A stretch of DNA of 64,000 bases from JACDAN01 sp963827705 (GCA_963827705.1 CAWHBN010000015.1:1-64000), one strand, 5' to 3'; positions 15,467 to 23,702 are shown, counted from the stretch's first letter. The notes: generated from the letters alone by a model not told the origin. Numbers and translations are program-made.

Positions 15467-16996
15467 TCACCTCGTTTGTGGGAAACCGAGGTCGACCTTG
15501 CTCGTCGCCGGGTCGGGCCAGCGCGAGGTGACGACCTTTCCGCGTGTGTAGAAGTTGATCCCCTCGGGCCCATAGATGTGCGAGTCGCCGAAGAGACTGC
15601 CTTTCCAGCCGCCGAAGGAGTAGTACGCGACCGGCACCGGGATCGGGACGTTGACGCCGACCATCCCGACCTCGACCTCGTGCTGGAACTGGCGGGCGGC
15701 GCCGCCATCGCGCGTGAAGATCGCGACGCCGTTGCCGTACTGGTTCTCGTTCACGAGCTTGATCGCCTCATCGTAGGTCCCGGCCCTGACGACCGAGAGC
15801 ACCGGTCCGAAGATCTCGTCCTTGTACGCGTCCATCTCGGGCGTGACTTTGTCCAGCAGGGACACGCCGAGGAAGAAGCCGTCGCCGTCGGGCGCACTCT
15901 CTCGCCCGTCGGCGACGACCTCGGCGCCCTGTTCCTTGCCGCTGTCCAGGTAGGACGCGACCTTGTCTCGGTGCTCGCGCGTGATCAGCGGCCCCATCTC
16001 GTTGTCCGGCTCGGTGCCGGGCCCGACCTTCACCTTCGGGAGCCTCTCCTTCACGGCGGCAATGAACTGGTCGCCGATGTCCCCGACCGTGACCACGGCC
16101 GAGATCGCCATGCAGCGCTCGCCGGCCGAGCCGTACGCGGCGGAGACGGCGGCGTCGGCCGCCATGTCCAGGTCCGCGTCCGGCAGGACGATCATGTGGT
16201 TCTTCGCACCGCCCAGCGCCTGGACGCGCTTCCCCTTCGCCGTACCGGTCGAGTAGATGTAACGGGCGATCGGCGTCGAGCCGACGAACGAGACGGCGGC
16301 GATGTCGGGGTGCTCGAGGATCGCGTCCACCGCGACCTTGTCGCCGTGCACGACGTTGAACACGCCGTCGGGCAGGCCGGCCTCCTGCAGGAGCTGCGCG
16401 GTCAGGATCGACGCCGACGGATCTTTCTCGGACGGCTTGAGGATGAACACATTCCCGCAGGCGAGCGCCGGCGCCCACATCCACATGGGGACCATCGCCG
16501 GGAAGTTGAAGGGCGTGATGCCGGCGACCACCCCCATCGGCTGCCGGATCGAGTAGACGTCGATCCCGGTCGAGGCCTGCTCGGAGAAGTCACCTTTGAG
16601 GAGCGTCGGGATTCCGCAGGCGTACTCGATCACCTCGATCCCCCGCTGCACCTCGCCGAGGGCGTCTGAGAAGACCTTGCCGTGCTCCTCGGTCAGGAGC
16701 GCCGCAAGGTCGTCGCGCCGCTGGTGGAAGAGCTCCCGGATCCGGAAGAACAGCTCCTGCCGGCGCGACAGCGAGACCTGGCGCCAGCCGACGAGCGCCT
16801 CCTTGGCGGTCTGCACCGCGCGGTCGAGCTCCTCGACCGACGCAAAATCGACCTCCTTCGCCTGCACGCCGAGGGCCGGGTTGTAGACCGGGCCGCTTCG
16901 GCCCGACTCCCCGGCAACCGACTGCCCGCCGATCCAGTGGCTGATCCTGCCGAGCTCTGTGCCGCGCTCTTGCTGCTTCTCCAAGACTTCGGTCAT
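15467..16996 (-). CDS. mmsA: CoA-acylating methylmalonate-semialdehyde dehydrogenase
   Basis: A 509-aa aldehyde dehydrogenase of the MmsA/IolA type, which converts malonate semialdehyde to acetyl-CoA or methylmalonate semialdehyde to propionyl-CoA with NAD and CoA. The fold markers are GITPFNFPAMVPMWMWAPAL (cofactor binding), SFVGSTPIARYIY, GGAKNHMIVLPDAD and the catalytic Cys in GSAGERCMAISAV. GERCMA is typical of the MMSDH subgroup. GGAGGG precedes ATG 16996. Together with the divergent transaminase it would finish beta-alanine and beta-aminoisobutyrate degradation, which fits the dihydropyrimidinase and carbamoyl hydrolase genes nearby. The 3' end abuts a small membrane protein gene. Confidence 0.9.
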   Translation of the reverse strand: MTEVLEKQQERGTELGRISHWIGGQSVAGESGRSGPVYNPALGVQAKEVDFASVEELDRAVQTAKEALVGWRQVSLSRRQELFFRIRELFHQRRDDLAALLTEEHGKVFSDALGEVQRGIEVIEYACGIPTLLKGDFSEQASTGIDVYSIRQPMGVVAGITPFNFPAMVPMWMWAPALACGNVFILKPSEKDPSASILTAQLLQEAGLPDGVFNVVHGDKVAVDAILEHPDIAAVSFVGSTPIARYIYSTGTAKGKRVQALGGAKNHMIVLPDADLDMAADAAVSAAYGSAGERCMAISAVVTVGDIGDQFIAAVKERLPKVKVGPGTEPDNEMGPLITREHRDKVASYLDSGKEQGAEVVADGRESAPDGDGFFLGVSLLDKVTPEMDAYKDEIFGPVLSVVRAGTYDEAIKLVNENQYGNGVAIFTRDGGAARQFQHEVEVGMVGVNVPIPVPVAYYSFGGWKGSLFGDSHIYGPEGINFYTRGKVVTSRWPDPATSKVDLGFPQTR

Positions 16997-17017
16997 TGGC
17001 CCTCCTTCAGACTGTCG

Positions 17018-17152
17018 GCCAGACTAGCGGCGATCCGCGCCTACGAGAACGCGAGCTTCAAGCCGGTCGGCGTGATGCGCCAGTAGGAGCGCCAGCCGGG
17101 CGGCGAGTGGCACGACGGCCTGCTCATGGACCTGCTCGCGGACGAGCTGTAG
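17018..17152 (+). pseudogene. GNAT acetyltransferase remnant (C-terminal fragment with internal stop)
   Basis: One frame of this spacer reads ARLAAIRAYENASFKPVGVMRQ, then TAG (17084-17086), then ERQPGGEWHDGLLMDLLADEL and TAG (17150-17152). This is the C-terminal signature of GNAT acetyltransferases (AIRAYExxGF, then MxxYERxxxGxWHDGLLMDLL), with the Tyr codon turned into a stop. No N-terminal part is found; the mmsA gene occupies that space. It looks like the leftover tail of a deleted gene. Its final stop now overlaps the -10 box of the transaminase. Confidence 0.65.
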
Positions 17153-17155
17153 AGT
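17150..17155 (+). promoter_or_regulatory. -10 box of a leaderless transaminase gene
   Basis: TAGAGT lies 6 nt before the ATG at 17162, with a TGGACC -35-like hexamer at 17127-17132 (17-bp spacer). There is no Shine-Dalgarno. The spacing matches the other leaderless starts in this window. Confidence 0.5.
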
Positions 17156-17161
17156 CGCGCT

Positions 17162-18514
17162 ATGGCCACGGTCGAGGCCAACACCGAGCTCGGGCAGCAG
17201 ATCGTCGAGGACGCGAAGCGCTACGTCCTCTACTCGTGGTCGGTGCAGGACGCGATCAACCCGATCGCGGTCGCCGGCGGCGAGGGGCGCTACTTCTGGG
17301 ACTACGAGGGGAAGCGCTACCTCGACTTCGCCTCACAGCTCGTCAACGTCTCGATCGGGCACGGTCACCCGAAGGTGATCGCGGCAATCAAGGAGCAGGC
17401 CGAGAAGCTGTGCACGATCGGCCCGCCGATGGCCAGCGAGTCGCGGTCGACGCTCGGCCGCCTGCTCGCGGAGGTGACGCCGGGCGACCTCGCGATGTCG
17501 TTCTTCACGAACGGCGGCGCAGAGGCGAACGAGAACGCGATCAAGCTCGCACGCTGGTACACGGGCCGGCACAAGGTGATCGCGCGCTACCGCTCCTACC
17601 ACGGGGCGACTGCCGGCGCGATCACGCTCACCGGCGACCCGCGGCGCTGGCCCGCCGAGCCGGGCCTGCCGGGCGTCGTGCGGATGCTCGACCCGTACAC
17701 CTACCGCTGCCCGGCCGGCCATCCCGATCCCTGCCCGGTGTGCACCGGCGCGCCGCACCTCGAGGAGATCCTGCAGTACGAAGGGCCCGACACCGTCGCC
17801 GCGGTAATCCTCGAGACCGTCGTCGGTACGAACGGGATCATCGTCCCGCCCGACGGCTACCTGCAGTCGATTCGGGAGGTCTGCGACCGGCACGGGATCC
17901 TGCTGATCTGCGACGAGGTCATGGCGGGCTTCGGCCGCACCGGCAAGTGGTTCGCCTGCGAGAACTGGGACGTCGTCCCCGACATCCTCACGGTCGCGAA
18001 GGGCATCAACTCCGGGTACGTGCCGCTCGGCGCGATGATCGTCCGGCAACAGATCGCCGACTGGGTGCGCGACAAGTACTTCGCCGGCGGCCTCACCTAC
18101 AGCGGCCACCCCCTTGCCTGCGCCTCCGCCGTCGCGTCGATCGAGGCCTTCCAGGACGAACGGATCGTGGAGCACGCCGCCGAGATGGCGCCTGAGTTCG
18201 AGTCACGCCTCCGCGGCCTCGCCGACAAGCATCCGTCGATCGGAGACGTGCGAGGGCTCGGCTGCTTCTGGGGCCTCGAGCTCGTGAAGGACCGCGAGAC
18301 TCGGGAGCCGCTCGTCCCGTTCAACGCGACCGGCAAGGACTTCGCGCCGGTCGCCCAGATGGCCAAGGCGGCCCTCGACCGCGGGCTCTACCTCATGACG
18401 CACTGGAACGTTGTCATGGTCTGCCCGCCGCTGAACATCACGACGGACGAGCTCGACGAGGGCATCGGTGTCCTCGACGAAGCCCTCAGCGTCGCCGACG
18501 AGTACGCCGCTTAG
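17162..18514 (+). CDS. Class III aminotransferase (beta-alanine:2-oxoacid type)
   Basis: A 450-aa PLP enzyme of the omega-transaminase family. Visible are the N-terminal YVLYSWSVQDAINPI, FFTNGGAEANENAIKLAR (PLP phosphate binding), YRSYHGATAGAITLTGDPRR, the Asp of LLICDEVMAGFGRTG and the Schiff-base lysine in LTVAKGINSGYVPLG. A Cys pair region (YRCPAGHPDPCPVC) is an insert found in this actinobacterial branch. The likely job is moving the amino group of beta-alanine or beta-aminoisobutyrate to pyruvate or 2-oxoglutarate, giving the semialdehyde used by MmsA, encoded divergently next door. Leaderless start. Confidence 0.87.
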   Translation: MATVEANTELGQQIVEDAKRYVLYSWSVQDAINPIAVAGGEGRYFWDYEGKRYLDFASQLVNVSIGHGHPKVIAAIKEQAEKLCTIGPPMASESRSTLGRLLAEVTPGDLAMSFFTNGGAEANENAIKLARWYTGRHKVIARYRSYHGATAGAITLTGDPRRWPAEPGLPGVVRMLDPYTYRCPAGHPDPCPVCTGAPHLEEILQYEGPDTVAAVILETVVGTNGIIVPPDGYLQSIREVCDRHGILLICDEVMAGFGRTGKWFACENWDVVPDILTVAKGINSGYVPLGAMIVRQQIADWVRDKYFAGGLTYSGHPLACASAVASIEAFQDERIVEHAAEMAPEFESRLRGLADKHPSIGDVRGLGCFWGLELVKDRETREPLVPFNATGKDFAPVAQMAKAALDRGLYLMTHWNVVMVCPPLNITTDELDEGIGVLDEALSVADEYAA

Positions 18515-18517
18515 CCG

Positions 18518-19702
18518 CTAGGCGAGCCGGTCCCGAAGCGGTGCGTGCGTCCGCACCTGCTGCTTGAGCAGCTCCTCGACATCCTCGGTCTGACCGACGC
18601 TCAGCGCTCCGATCGTCTCTTCCCCGTCGTCGCCGTACAGCGCGTAGAGATCGTCGTCGAGGAGGGAGCCATGGACGACGACCTGTGAGTCGCGCTTGGC
18701 GTCGCCGAAGACCTTGATCGTCTTCCCGAAGATCTCGGTGAAGAAGTTCGAGACGGTGTCGTAGCCGCCCTCGGCTCCGGCGAGGACCTTGCCGACCTCG
18801 GTGCCCTGGTAGTTCGCGTTCGACCAGTGCTCGATCCGGCGCTGCTTGTCGAACAAGGGGTCGAAGAAATTCGCGACGTCGCCGGCCGCGTATACGTCGG
18901 GCACGTTGGTCTCGAAGCGCTGGTTGACGACGATCCCGTTGTCGACCTCGATCCCGCTGCCCTCGAGAACATCGGTGACGGGCTGGACGCCGACCCCCAC
19001 GACCGCAAGGTCCGCCTCGACCGCGCGGCCGTTCTTCGTCGTCACCTGCTCGAGGCTGCCGTTTCCGCGGAAGGCCTCGACCTCATTTCCGAGGACGAGC
19101 TCGACGCCCTTCGACTCGTAGAGCGCGGAGAGCTCGTCGCTCAGCTGCTCGACGCCGAGCTGGTCGAAGAGCCAGCGGCCGAGGTGGACGAGGGCAACCT
19201 CCTTGCCGATCTGGCGCAGCGAGGCCGCAACCTCCATCCCGATGAACCCGGCGCCGACGACGACCGCGCGCTCTGCCCCGGCAGCCGCGTCGCGGATGGC
19301 CTTCGAGTTGCCAACGGTGCGCAGCGTGAAGATGCCGTCGAGGTCGCTGCCCGGGACTTCGAGCTTTCTCGGCCAGGCGCCGGTGGCGAGCAGGAGCTTG
19401 CCGTACCCCAACCGGTCGCCGTTGACCTCGAGCTCGTGCGCCTGGGGGTCGACGCTCTCGACGTTCGTCTCGAGCATGACCTCCGCTCCATGGTCGGCGT
19501 AGAACTGCTCGTCCTCGACGATGGGCTCCTCGTCGGTCTCACCTCGGAGGAACTTCTTGGAGAGCGGCGGGCGATGGTAGGGCAGCGTGGAGTCCCGCGA
19601 GAAGAGCGCGATCGAGCCCTCGCCGCCTGCCTCCCTGAATGACTTGATGGCGCGGGCCGAAGCGAGGCCGCCGCCGATGATCACGAGGTCGAAGCTCTTC
19701 AC
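18518..19702 (-). CDS. FAD/NAD(P)-dependent oxidoreductase, ferredoxin-reductase type
   Basis: A 394-aa two-dinucleotide flavoprotein. GTG 19702 follows GAGGAGGG. FAD-binding GxGxxS variant DLVIIGGGLASARAI is at the N-terminus, the NAD fold is VVVGAGFIGMEVAASLRQIG and the second FAD motif is VYAAGDVANFFDP. The PLSKKFLRGE motif and C-terminal domain (LLKQQVRTHAPLRDRLA) match BphA4/rhodocoxin-reductase-like enzymes that pass electrons from NADH to a ferredoxin or rubredoxin; no ferredoxin gene is adjacent. It is convergent with the transaminase, 3 bp apart. It could regenerate reduced carrier for the catabolic region, but that is inference. Confidence 0.83.
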   Translation of the reverse strand: MKSFDLVIIGGGLASARAIKSFREAGGEGSIALFSRDSTLPYHRPPLSKKFLRGETDEEPIVEDEQFYADHGAEVMLETNVESVDPQAHELEVNGDRLGYGKLLLATGAWPRKLEVPGSDLDGIFTLRTVGNSKAIRDAAAGAERAVVVGAGFIGMEVAASLRQIGKEVALVHLGRWLFDQLGVEQLSDELSALYESKGVELVLGNEVEAFRGNGSLEQVTTKNGRAVEADLAVVGVGVQPVTDVLEGSGIEVDNGIVVNQRFETNVPDVYAAGDVANFFDPLFDKQRRIEHWSNANYQGTEVGKVLAGAEGGYDTVSNFFTEIFGKTIKVFGDAKRDSQVVVHGSLLDDDLYALYGDDGEETIGALSVGQTEDVEELLKQQVRTHAPLRDRLA

Positions 19703-19735
19703 AGCACCCTCCTCTGTGTCCCTGACCCCGCTGAG

Positions 19736-19752
19736 TCTTACCCGCCGTAAGA
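19736..19752. promoter_or_regulatory. Operator-like inverted repeat in a divergent spacer
   Basis: TCTTAC (19736-19741) and GTAAGA (19747-19752) are perfect complements separated by 5 bp. The dyad lies between the divergent flavin reductase (start 19702) and small membrane protein (start 19811) genes, so one bound protein could control both. No adjacent regulator gene is evident. Confidence 0.35.
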
Positions 19753-19810
19753 ACCGGCGACACGTGAACACCAACCTCCTCCGACGCACCTACGACCGAA
19801 GGAGGCCTCA

Positions 19811-20125
19811 ATGCCCTGGGGAGATTGGGTCAACGAGCTGCCCACAGAGTTCTTCCTCGCCGTCCACATCGCGGCGTTCGCGATCGGCGCGGCGTTCGCC
19901 TGGACGGCGTTCAAGCGCGACCTGAGCCTGCTCGGCTGGGGGTTCACGCTCTTCGCGCTCGCCGAGATCAGCTACATGACCTACCACCTCGACTGGACCG
20001 TCTTCCTCTTCGCGCACACGATCAGCGAGGTGCTCGACCTGGCCGCGTTCGGCCTCGTCTTCCTCGGTGCCGTGCTCGAGGTGGCTCGCGCCCGGCGCCC
20101 GTCGCTGAAGGCAAGCCAGGCGTGA
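19811..20125 (+). CDS. Small three-helix membrane protein
   Basis: A 104-aa protein with a strong GAAGGAGG before the ATG. Three hydrophobic helices (about residues 13-33, 40-57, 63-87) include several polar residues (YMTYHLDWTVFLFAHTISEVLDLAAFG) with two His that might bind metal or haem. The stop overlaps the next gene (GTGA). No family recognised. It is the first of four tightly packed genes with a blue-copper lipoprotein. Confidence 0.6.
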   Translation: MPWGDWVNELPTEFFLAVHIAAFAIGAAFAWTAFKRDLSLLGWGFTLFALAEISYMTYHLDWTVFLFAHTISEVLDLAAFGLVFLGAVLEVARARRPSLKASQA

Positions 20126-20448
20126 GGATCGCGCTCCTCGTCGTGCTCGTCGGGACGCTGCTCGCCGGCTGCGGCAGCTCCGAGTCTTCGGAGCCGGTGG
20201 CGACGACCGAGGTCCTGATGCCGAAGAGCTACCGCTTCGAGCCGAAGACGATCGAAGTCGACGCCGGCGACGAGGTCACCTGGCGGAACGAGGACAACTT
20301 CACGCACACCGTCGAGATCGAGGGGCAGCACGACATGAAGGCCAAGCCCGGGGAGTCGGTCTCGTTCACGTTCTCCACTCCCGGGACGTACGAGTACGTG
20401 TGCACGCTCCACTCGCACGACATGCGCGGGACGGTGATCGTCCGATGA
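20122..20448 (+). CDS. Blue-copper (plastocyanin-like) lipoprotein
   Basis: A 108-aa cupredoxin. GTG 20122 overlaps the previous stop. The signal peptide ends in the lipobox LLAGC, so it is anchored on the outer face of the membrane. Copper ligands are complete: His in NFTHTVEIEG, then Cys, His and Met in YVCTLHSHDMRGTVIV. It would carry single electrons, or bind copper, outside the cell. The stop overlaps the next gene (ATGA). Confidence 0.83.
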   Translation: MRIALLVVLVGTLLAGCGSSESSEPVATTEVLMPKSYRFEPKTIEVDAGDEVTWRNEDNFTHTVEIEGQHDMKAKPGESVSFTFSTPGTYEYVCTLHSHDMRGTVIVR

Positions 20449-20810
20449 GCCGCGACGTCCTGATCCTCGCCTGTGCGGTGAGTGCCGGAGTGCATGCGGC
20501 GCTCGCCCCCGAGCACGCAACCTTCGTTCCCGCCGCCCTAGCACTCGGCGTCCTCGCCGTCGGGCTCGCCCGCTCGCCTGCGCCGCTGTTCGTTGACGGC
20601 GCGATCGTCGTGCTCGGCGGACTGATCGTGGCCTACGCCTTTGCGGCCACGACCGGAATCCCACTCGTCCATCCCGAAAGCGAGCCGGTCACGGGCCTCG
20701 CCGTCGCCACGAAGGCGATCGAGGCGCTCGGCGTGCTCGCCGCTTTCCAGTTGAAAGGAGCAACACGATGGCTGACAAGCACAGCTACCGCCCGATCCCT
20801 CTCGCGCTGA
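20445..20810 (+). CDS. Small four-helix membrane protein
   Basis: A 121-aa protein starting at ATG 20445 inside the cupredoxin stop. About four hydrophobic helices are visible, beginning DVLILACAVSAGVHAALAPEHA. It has no family I recognise. The 3' end overlaps the next gene by 43 bp in another frame, and the last residues (TSTATARSLSR) are read through that gene's signal sequence. Confidence 0.55.
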   Translation: MSRDVLILACAVSAGVHAALAPEHATFVPAALALGVLAVGLARSPAPLFVDGAIVVLGGLIVAYAFAATTGIPLVHPESEPVTGLAVATKAIEALGVLAAFQLKGATRWLTSTATARSLSR

Positions 20811-21448
20811 TCGCGCTGGTCGCGCTGTTCAGCGCGCTCGCCGCCCTGGCGGTTTCAGGCGGCCACGACGCACAGGCCCACGGCCACGATCACGCCCGGG
20901 GCGGCATCTCGGTCGAGGAGCTCGCATTCCGGCAGGACATGCGCAAGCTCTGGGAGGACCACGTCACCTGGACTCGCCTCGCGATCATCAGCCTGACCAC
21001 CGGCTCGCCCGACACCGAGGCGACGGTCGGCCGGCTGCTGCAGAACCAGGACGACATCGGCGCCGCGATCGCACCGTTCTACGGCGAGGAAGCAGGCAAC
21101 CGGCTGGCGACGCTCCTCCGGGAGCACATCACGATCGCCGCCGAGCTGATCGCCGCGGCCCAGGCGGGGAACCAGTCCGAGCTGGCGAGGCAGCAGGCCC
21201 GCTGGGAGGCGAACGCCGACGACATCGCACGGTTCCTCAACGGTGCGAATCCGCGCTGGAAGCTCGGCGAGACGAGAACCATGCTGCTCGAGCATCTCCA
21301 GCTGACGACACGCGAGGTCGTGGCCCGGCTCCAGAGCGACTGGACGGCCGACGTGGCCGCCTACGACGAGATCCACCGCCAGGCACTGCACATGGCGGAC
21401 ATGCTCTCGACCGGGATCGTGGCGCAGTTCCCCAAGCGGTTCCGCTAA
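20768..21448 (+). CDS. Exported His-rich helical protein, hypothetical
   Basis: A 226-aa protein with GAAAGGAG before ATG 20768. A signal helix (IPLALIALVALFSALAALAV) is followed by a His-rich stretch, GGHDAQAHGHDHARGG. The rest is predicted to be all helical: ELAFRQDMRKLWEDHVTWTRLAIIS, LLQNQDDIGAAIAPFYGEEAG, LREHITIAAELI, ANADDIARFLNGANPRW. I recall similar unnamed exported proteins in Bacillus and actinobacteria, with no proven function. The His cluster and the neighbouring blue-copper protein suggest metal handling, but this is inference. Confidence 0.6.
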   Translation: MADKHSYRPIPLALIALVALFSALAALAVSGGHDAQAHGHDHARGGISVEELAFRQDMRKLWEDHVTWTRLAIISLTTGSPDTEATVGRLLQNQDDIGAAIAPFYGEEAGNRLATLLREHITIAAELIAAAQAGNQSELARQQARWEANADDIARFLNGANPRWKLGETRTMLLEHLQLTTREVVARLQSDWTADVAAYDEIHRQALHMADMLSTGIVAQFPKRFR

Positions 21449-21489
21449 AGGGACGTAAGGACCGGACGGCCGCGGGTCACTAATGAGTC

Positions 21490-22152
21490 ATGGCCACTGC
21501 TACCGTCGCCGCCGCCATGCCCGAGGTTCCGGCCGTCCGGTCCCAGACCCTGGACACCGAGTCCCGCGAGTGGCTTGCCTCGCTGCGCAGCAGCGGGACG
21601 CAACAGGCAGCGGCGATCGAGCGACTGCACGACCTGCTGCTGAGGGCGGCCCGCTTCGAGGTCGCCCGCCGGCGACCCGGGCTTCCGCACCTCCGCGGCA
21701 ACGAGCTCGACGACATCGCGCAGGAGGCGGCCGACGATGCGCTGATGTCCGTGCTCGGGCGCCTCGACGACTTCCGCGGGGCGAGCCGGTTCACGACCTG
21801 GGTCTACAAGTTCGCGCTGTACGAGGCGGCCGTGAAGCTCCGTCGCCGTGCCTGGCAGGGCCGCGAGGTGCCGCTGGAGCCGGAGACGTGGGGCATGTTC
21901 GCCTCGAGCGGCGCTACTCCGGAGGGCGAGGCCCAGCAGGGCGAGCTGCTCCGAGCGGTCAAGGACGGAATCGCCGAGGAGCTGACGCCGCGCCAGCGCG
22001 AAGTTCTGGTTGCGCTCGCGCTGAACGGCGTCCCGATCGACGTCCTGGCGGAGCGGATGGGATCGACCCGCGGCGCGCTCTACAAGACGCTGCACGACGC
22101 GCGCGCGAAGCTGCGCGCCCACCTTGGAGATCTCCTGGAGGTGATCGAATGA
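21490..22152 (+). CDS. ECF-family RNA polymerase sigma factor
   Basis: A 220-aa sigma factor. Region 2 is about residues 45-110 (FEVARRRPGLPHLRGNELDDIAQEAADDALMS, then FRGASRFTTWVYKFALYEAAVKLRRRAW). Region 4 is about 160-215 (LTPRQREVLVALALNGVPIDVLAERMGSTRGALYKTLHDARAKLR). There is no region 3. The stop overlaps the anti-sigma start (ATGA), the usual sign of a stoichiometric pair. The N-terminal 40 residues are longer than usual. Confidence 0.88.
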   Translation: MATATVAAAMPEVPAVRSQTLDTESREWLASLRSSGTQQAAAIERLHDLLLRAARFEVARRRPGLPHLRGNELDDIAQEAADDALMSVLGRLDDFRGASRFTTWVYKFALYEAAVKLRRRAWQGREVPLEPETWGMFASSGATPEGEAQQGELLRAVKDGIAEELTPRQREVLVALALNGVPIDVLAERMGSTRGALYKTLHDARAKLRAHLGDLLEVIE

Positions 22153-22385
22153 ACGAACGGCCCGAGCTGAAGCAGGCACTCGGCCGGCTGCTTGGGCCGG
22201 GTGTACCGGAGGTCGGCTGCGAAGAGTGCTTCGACAAGCTCGACCAGTACGTCGAGCTCGAGCTCGCCGGCGGCGACACCGAGAGGGGACTCCCAGGCTT
22301 CAAGGCCCACCTCGACGGCTGCCCGGCCTGCCGGGAGGACTACGAGAGCCTTCGCGCGCTCGTCGGCGGAGGCCAGGCGCTCTAG
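22149..22385 (+). CDS. Zinc-binding anti-sigma factor
   Basis: A 78-aa soluble protein translated by overlap with the ECF sigma gene. It has the ZAS signature HxxxCxxC (HLDGCPACREDY, residues about 56-67) and an additional CEEC near residue 25 that may complete the zinc site. Without a membrane helix it is probably a cytoplasmic redox- or metal-sensitive inhibitor of the sigma factor. The TAG stop shares a base with the next GTG. Confidence 0.75.
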   Translation: MNERPELKQALGRLLGPGVPEVGCEECFDKLDQYVELELAGGDTERGLPGFKAHLDGCPACREDYESLRALVGGGQAL

Positions 22386-22945
22386 TGTCCGAGGCGCCCT
22401 TCTGCGGCCTCCGGCTGCTGGTCGAGCCGGGCAAGGTCATGACGCCCCGGCCGACGACCGAGGCGCTGGTCGAGGCGGCCGTCGAGCGGATCGCCGGCCG
22501 GGCGGCGCTCGTCGCCGACGTCGGGACGGGCTCGGGCGCCGTCGCGTTGGCGATCGCCTCGAGAGCACCCGAGGCGCGGGTCTGGGCGACGGACACGAGC
22601 GCCTCCGCGGTCCGAATCGCCAGGGCGAACGTCTGCCGCCACGGTCTCGGCGACCGCGTCAGCATCGTGCACGGCGATCTGCTCGAGGGCAGCCCCGCGG
22701 GGCTCGATCTGGTCGTCGCGAACCTGCCCTATCTCGCGGACGGCCTCCGAACCGAGAGACCCGAGCTCGCCGAGGAGCCGCCCGAAGCGGTGTTCGCGGC
22801 GGGCGACGGCCTCGGCCCGTACCGGAGGCTCGTCCAGGCCTGCCAGAGCGTCCTCCGACCGGACGGCTACCTGGCGATCCAGCTGCACGGCAAGGTCGTC
22901 GGCACGCACGCCTCGGAGCTCAGCGCCCTTACGCTGGCTGCGTGA
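22385..22945 (+). CDS. HemK/PrmC-like small methyltransferase
   Basis: A 186-aa SAM-dependent methyltransferase. Motif I reads LVADVGTGSGAVALAIASRAP. The HemK-type catalytic loop is VVANLPYLADG (NLPY in place of NPPY), where the Asn-Pro-aromatic motif binds a planar amide or base. GTG 22385 is coupled to the anti-sigma stop (TAGTG). It is shorter than PrmC and lacks that enzyme's N-terminal helical domain, so the substrate may not be release factors. Confidence 0.72.
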   Translation: MSEAPFCGLRLLVEPGKVMTPRPTTEALVEAAVERIAGRAALVADVGTGSGAVALAIASRAPEARVWATDTSASAVRIARANVCRHGLGDRVSIVHGDLLEGSPAGLDLVVANLPYLADGLRTERPELAEEPPEAVFAAGDGLGPYRRLVQACQSVLRPDGYLAIQLHGKVVGTHASELSALTLAA

Positions 22946-22954
22946 CGCTGCCGT

Positions 22955-23689
22955 TCAGACGAGACGCTTCTCGAGATACGCCGCAAGCCGCGTGAGCGGA
23001 AACGAGATCACGAAGAAGATCGCGAAGACGAAGAGGTAGATCTCGAGCGCGTGTGAGTCACCGCCCTCGATCGAAAGCGTCGCCGGGTCGACCGTCGGCA
23101 CCGCGAGCCGGTTCACCGAGCGCGACGCCGTCTCCAGCACCTCCGGCACGCCGATGATCGAGCCGAGCGTGCTGTTCTGGATCACGCCGACGCTGAGGCC
23201 GACGAGCGGCGGGATGAGCCTTCGCAGCGCCTGCGGGAGGATCACGTTCACATGGCGCCCGACCCACCCGAAGCCGAGCGCGGCCGACGCCTCGTGCTGC
23301 TCCTTCGGGATCGACTGAACCGCGCCGCGGGTCGCTTCCGCGATCTGGGCGCTCCCCCACAGCGCGAGCCCGAGGATGGTCGCGCGTAGCGGGTCGAGGT
23401 TGAGCGCCGGGATGCGCACCTCGTCGGAGAGCGTCGGCAGGGCGAAGTACAGAAGGAAGATCGTGACGATGATCGGCAACCCCCGCCAGACCTCGATGTA
23501 GAGCCTGATCGCGGCCTGGAGTGGCAAGAACTTGATGGTCAGGAGCGTCCCGAGCAGGACCCCGATCACGAGGGCGAGGACCACGGAGATTGCTGAGATG
23601 ATCAGGGTGTTCCTGAGACCGACGTGGATGATGTAGTCGACGACAGGCTCGGCCCAGTCGGGCAGGCGGTTGAAGATCGCGTCCCACAT
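22955..23689 (-). CDS. Amino acid ABC transporter permease (HisM/GluD type)
   Basis: A 244-aa permease of the polar amino acid importer family. The diagnostic EAA loop is visible as ATRGAVQSIPKEQHEASAALGF, with LPQALRRLIPPLVGLSVGVIQNSTLGSIIG after it. It follows the other permease by 13 bp and is the last gene of the four-gene operon running from 26175. Confidence 0.87.
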   Translation of the reverse strand: MWDAIFNRLPDWAEPVVDYIIHVGLRNTLIISAISVVLALVIGVLLGTLLTIKFLPLQAAIRLYIEVWRGLPIIVTIFLLYFALPTLSDEVRIPALNLDPLRATILGLALWGSAQIAEATRGAVQSIPKEQHEASAALGFGWVGRHVNVILPQALRRLIPPLVGLSVGVIQNSTLGSIIGVPEVLETASRSVNRLAVPTVDPATLSIEGGDSHALEIYLFVFAIFFVISFPLTRLAAYLEKRLV

Positions 23690-23702
23690 CAGCTAGGCAC
23701 CG

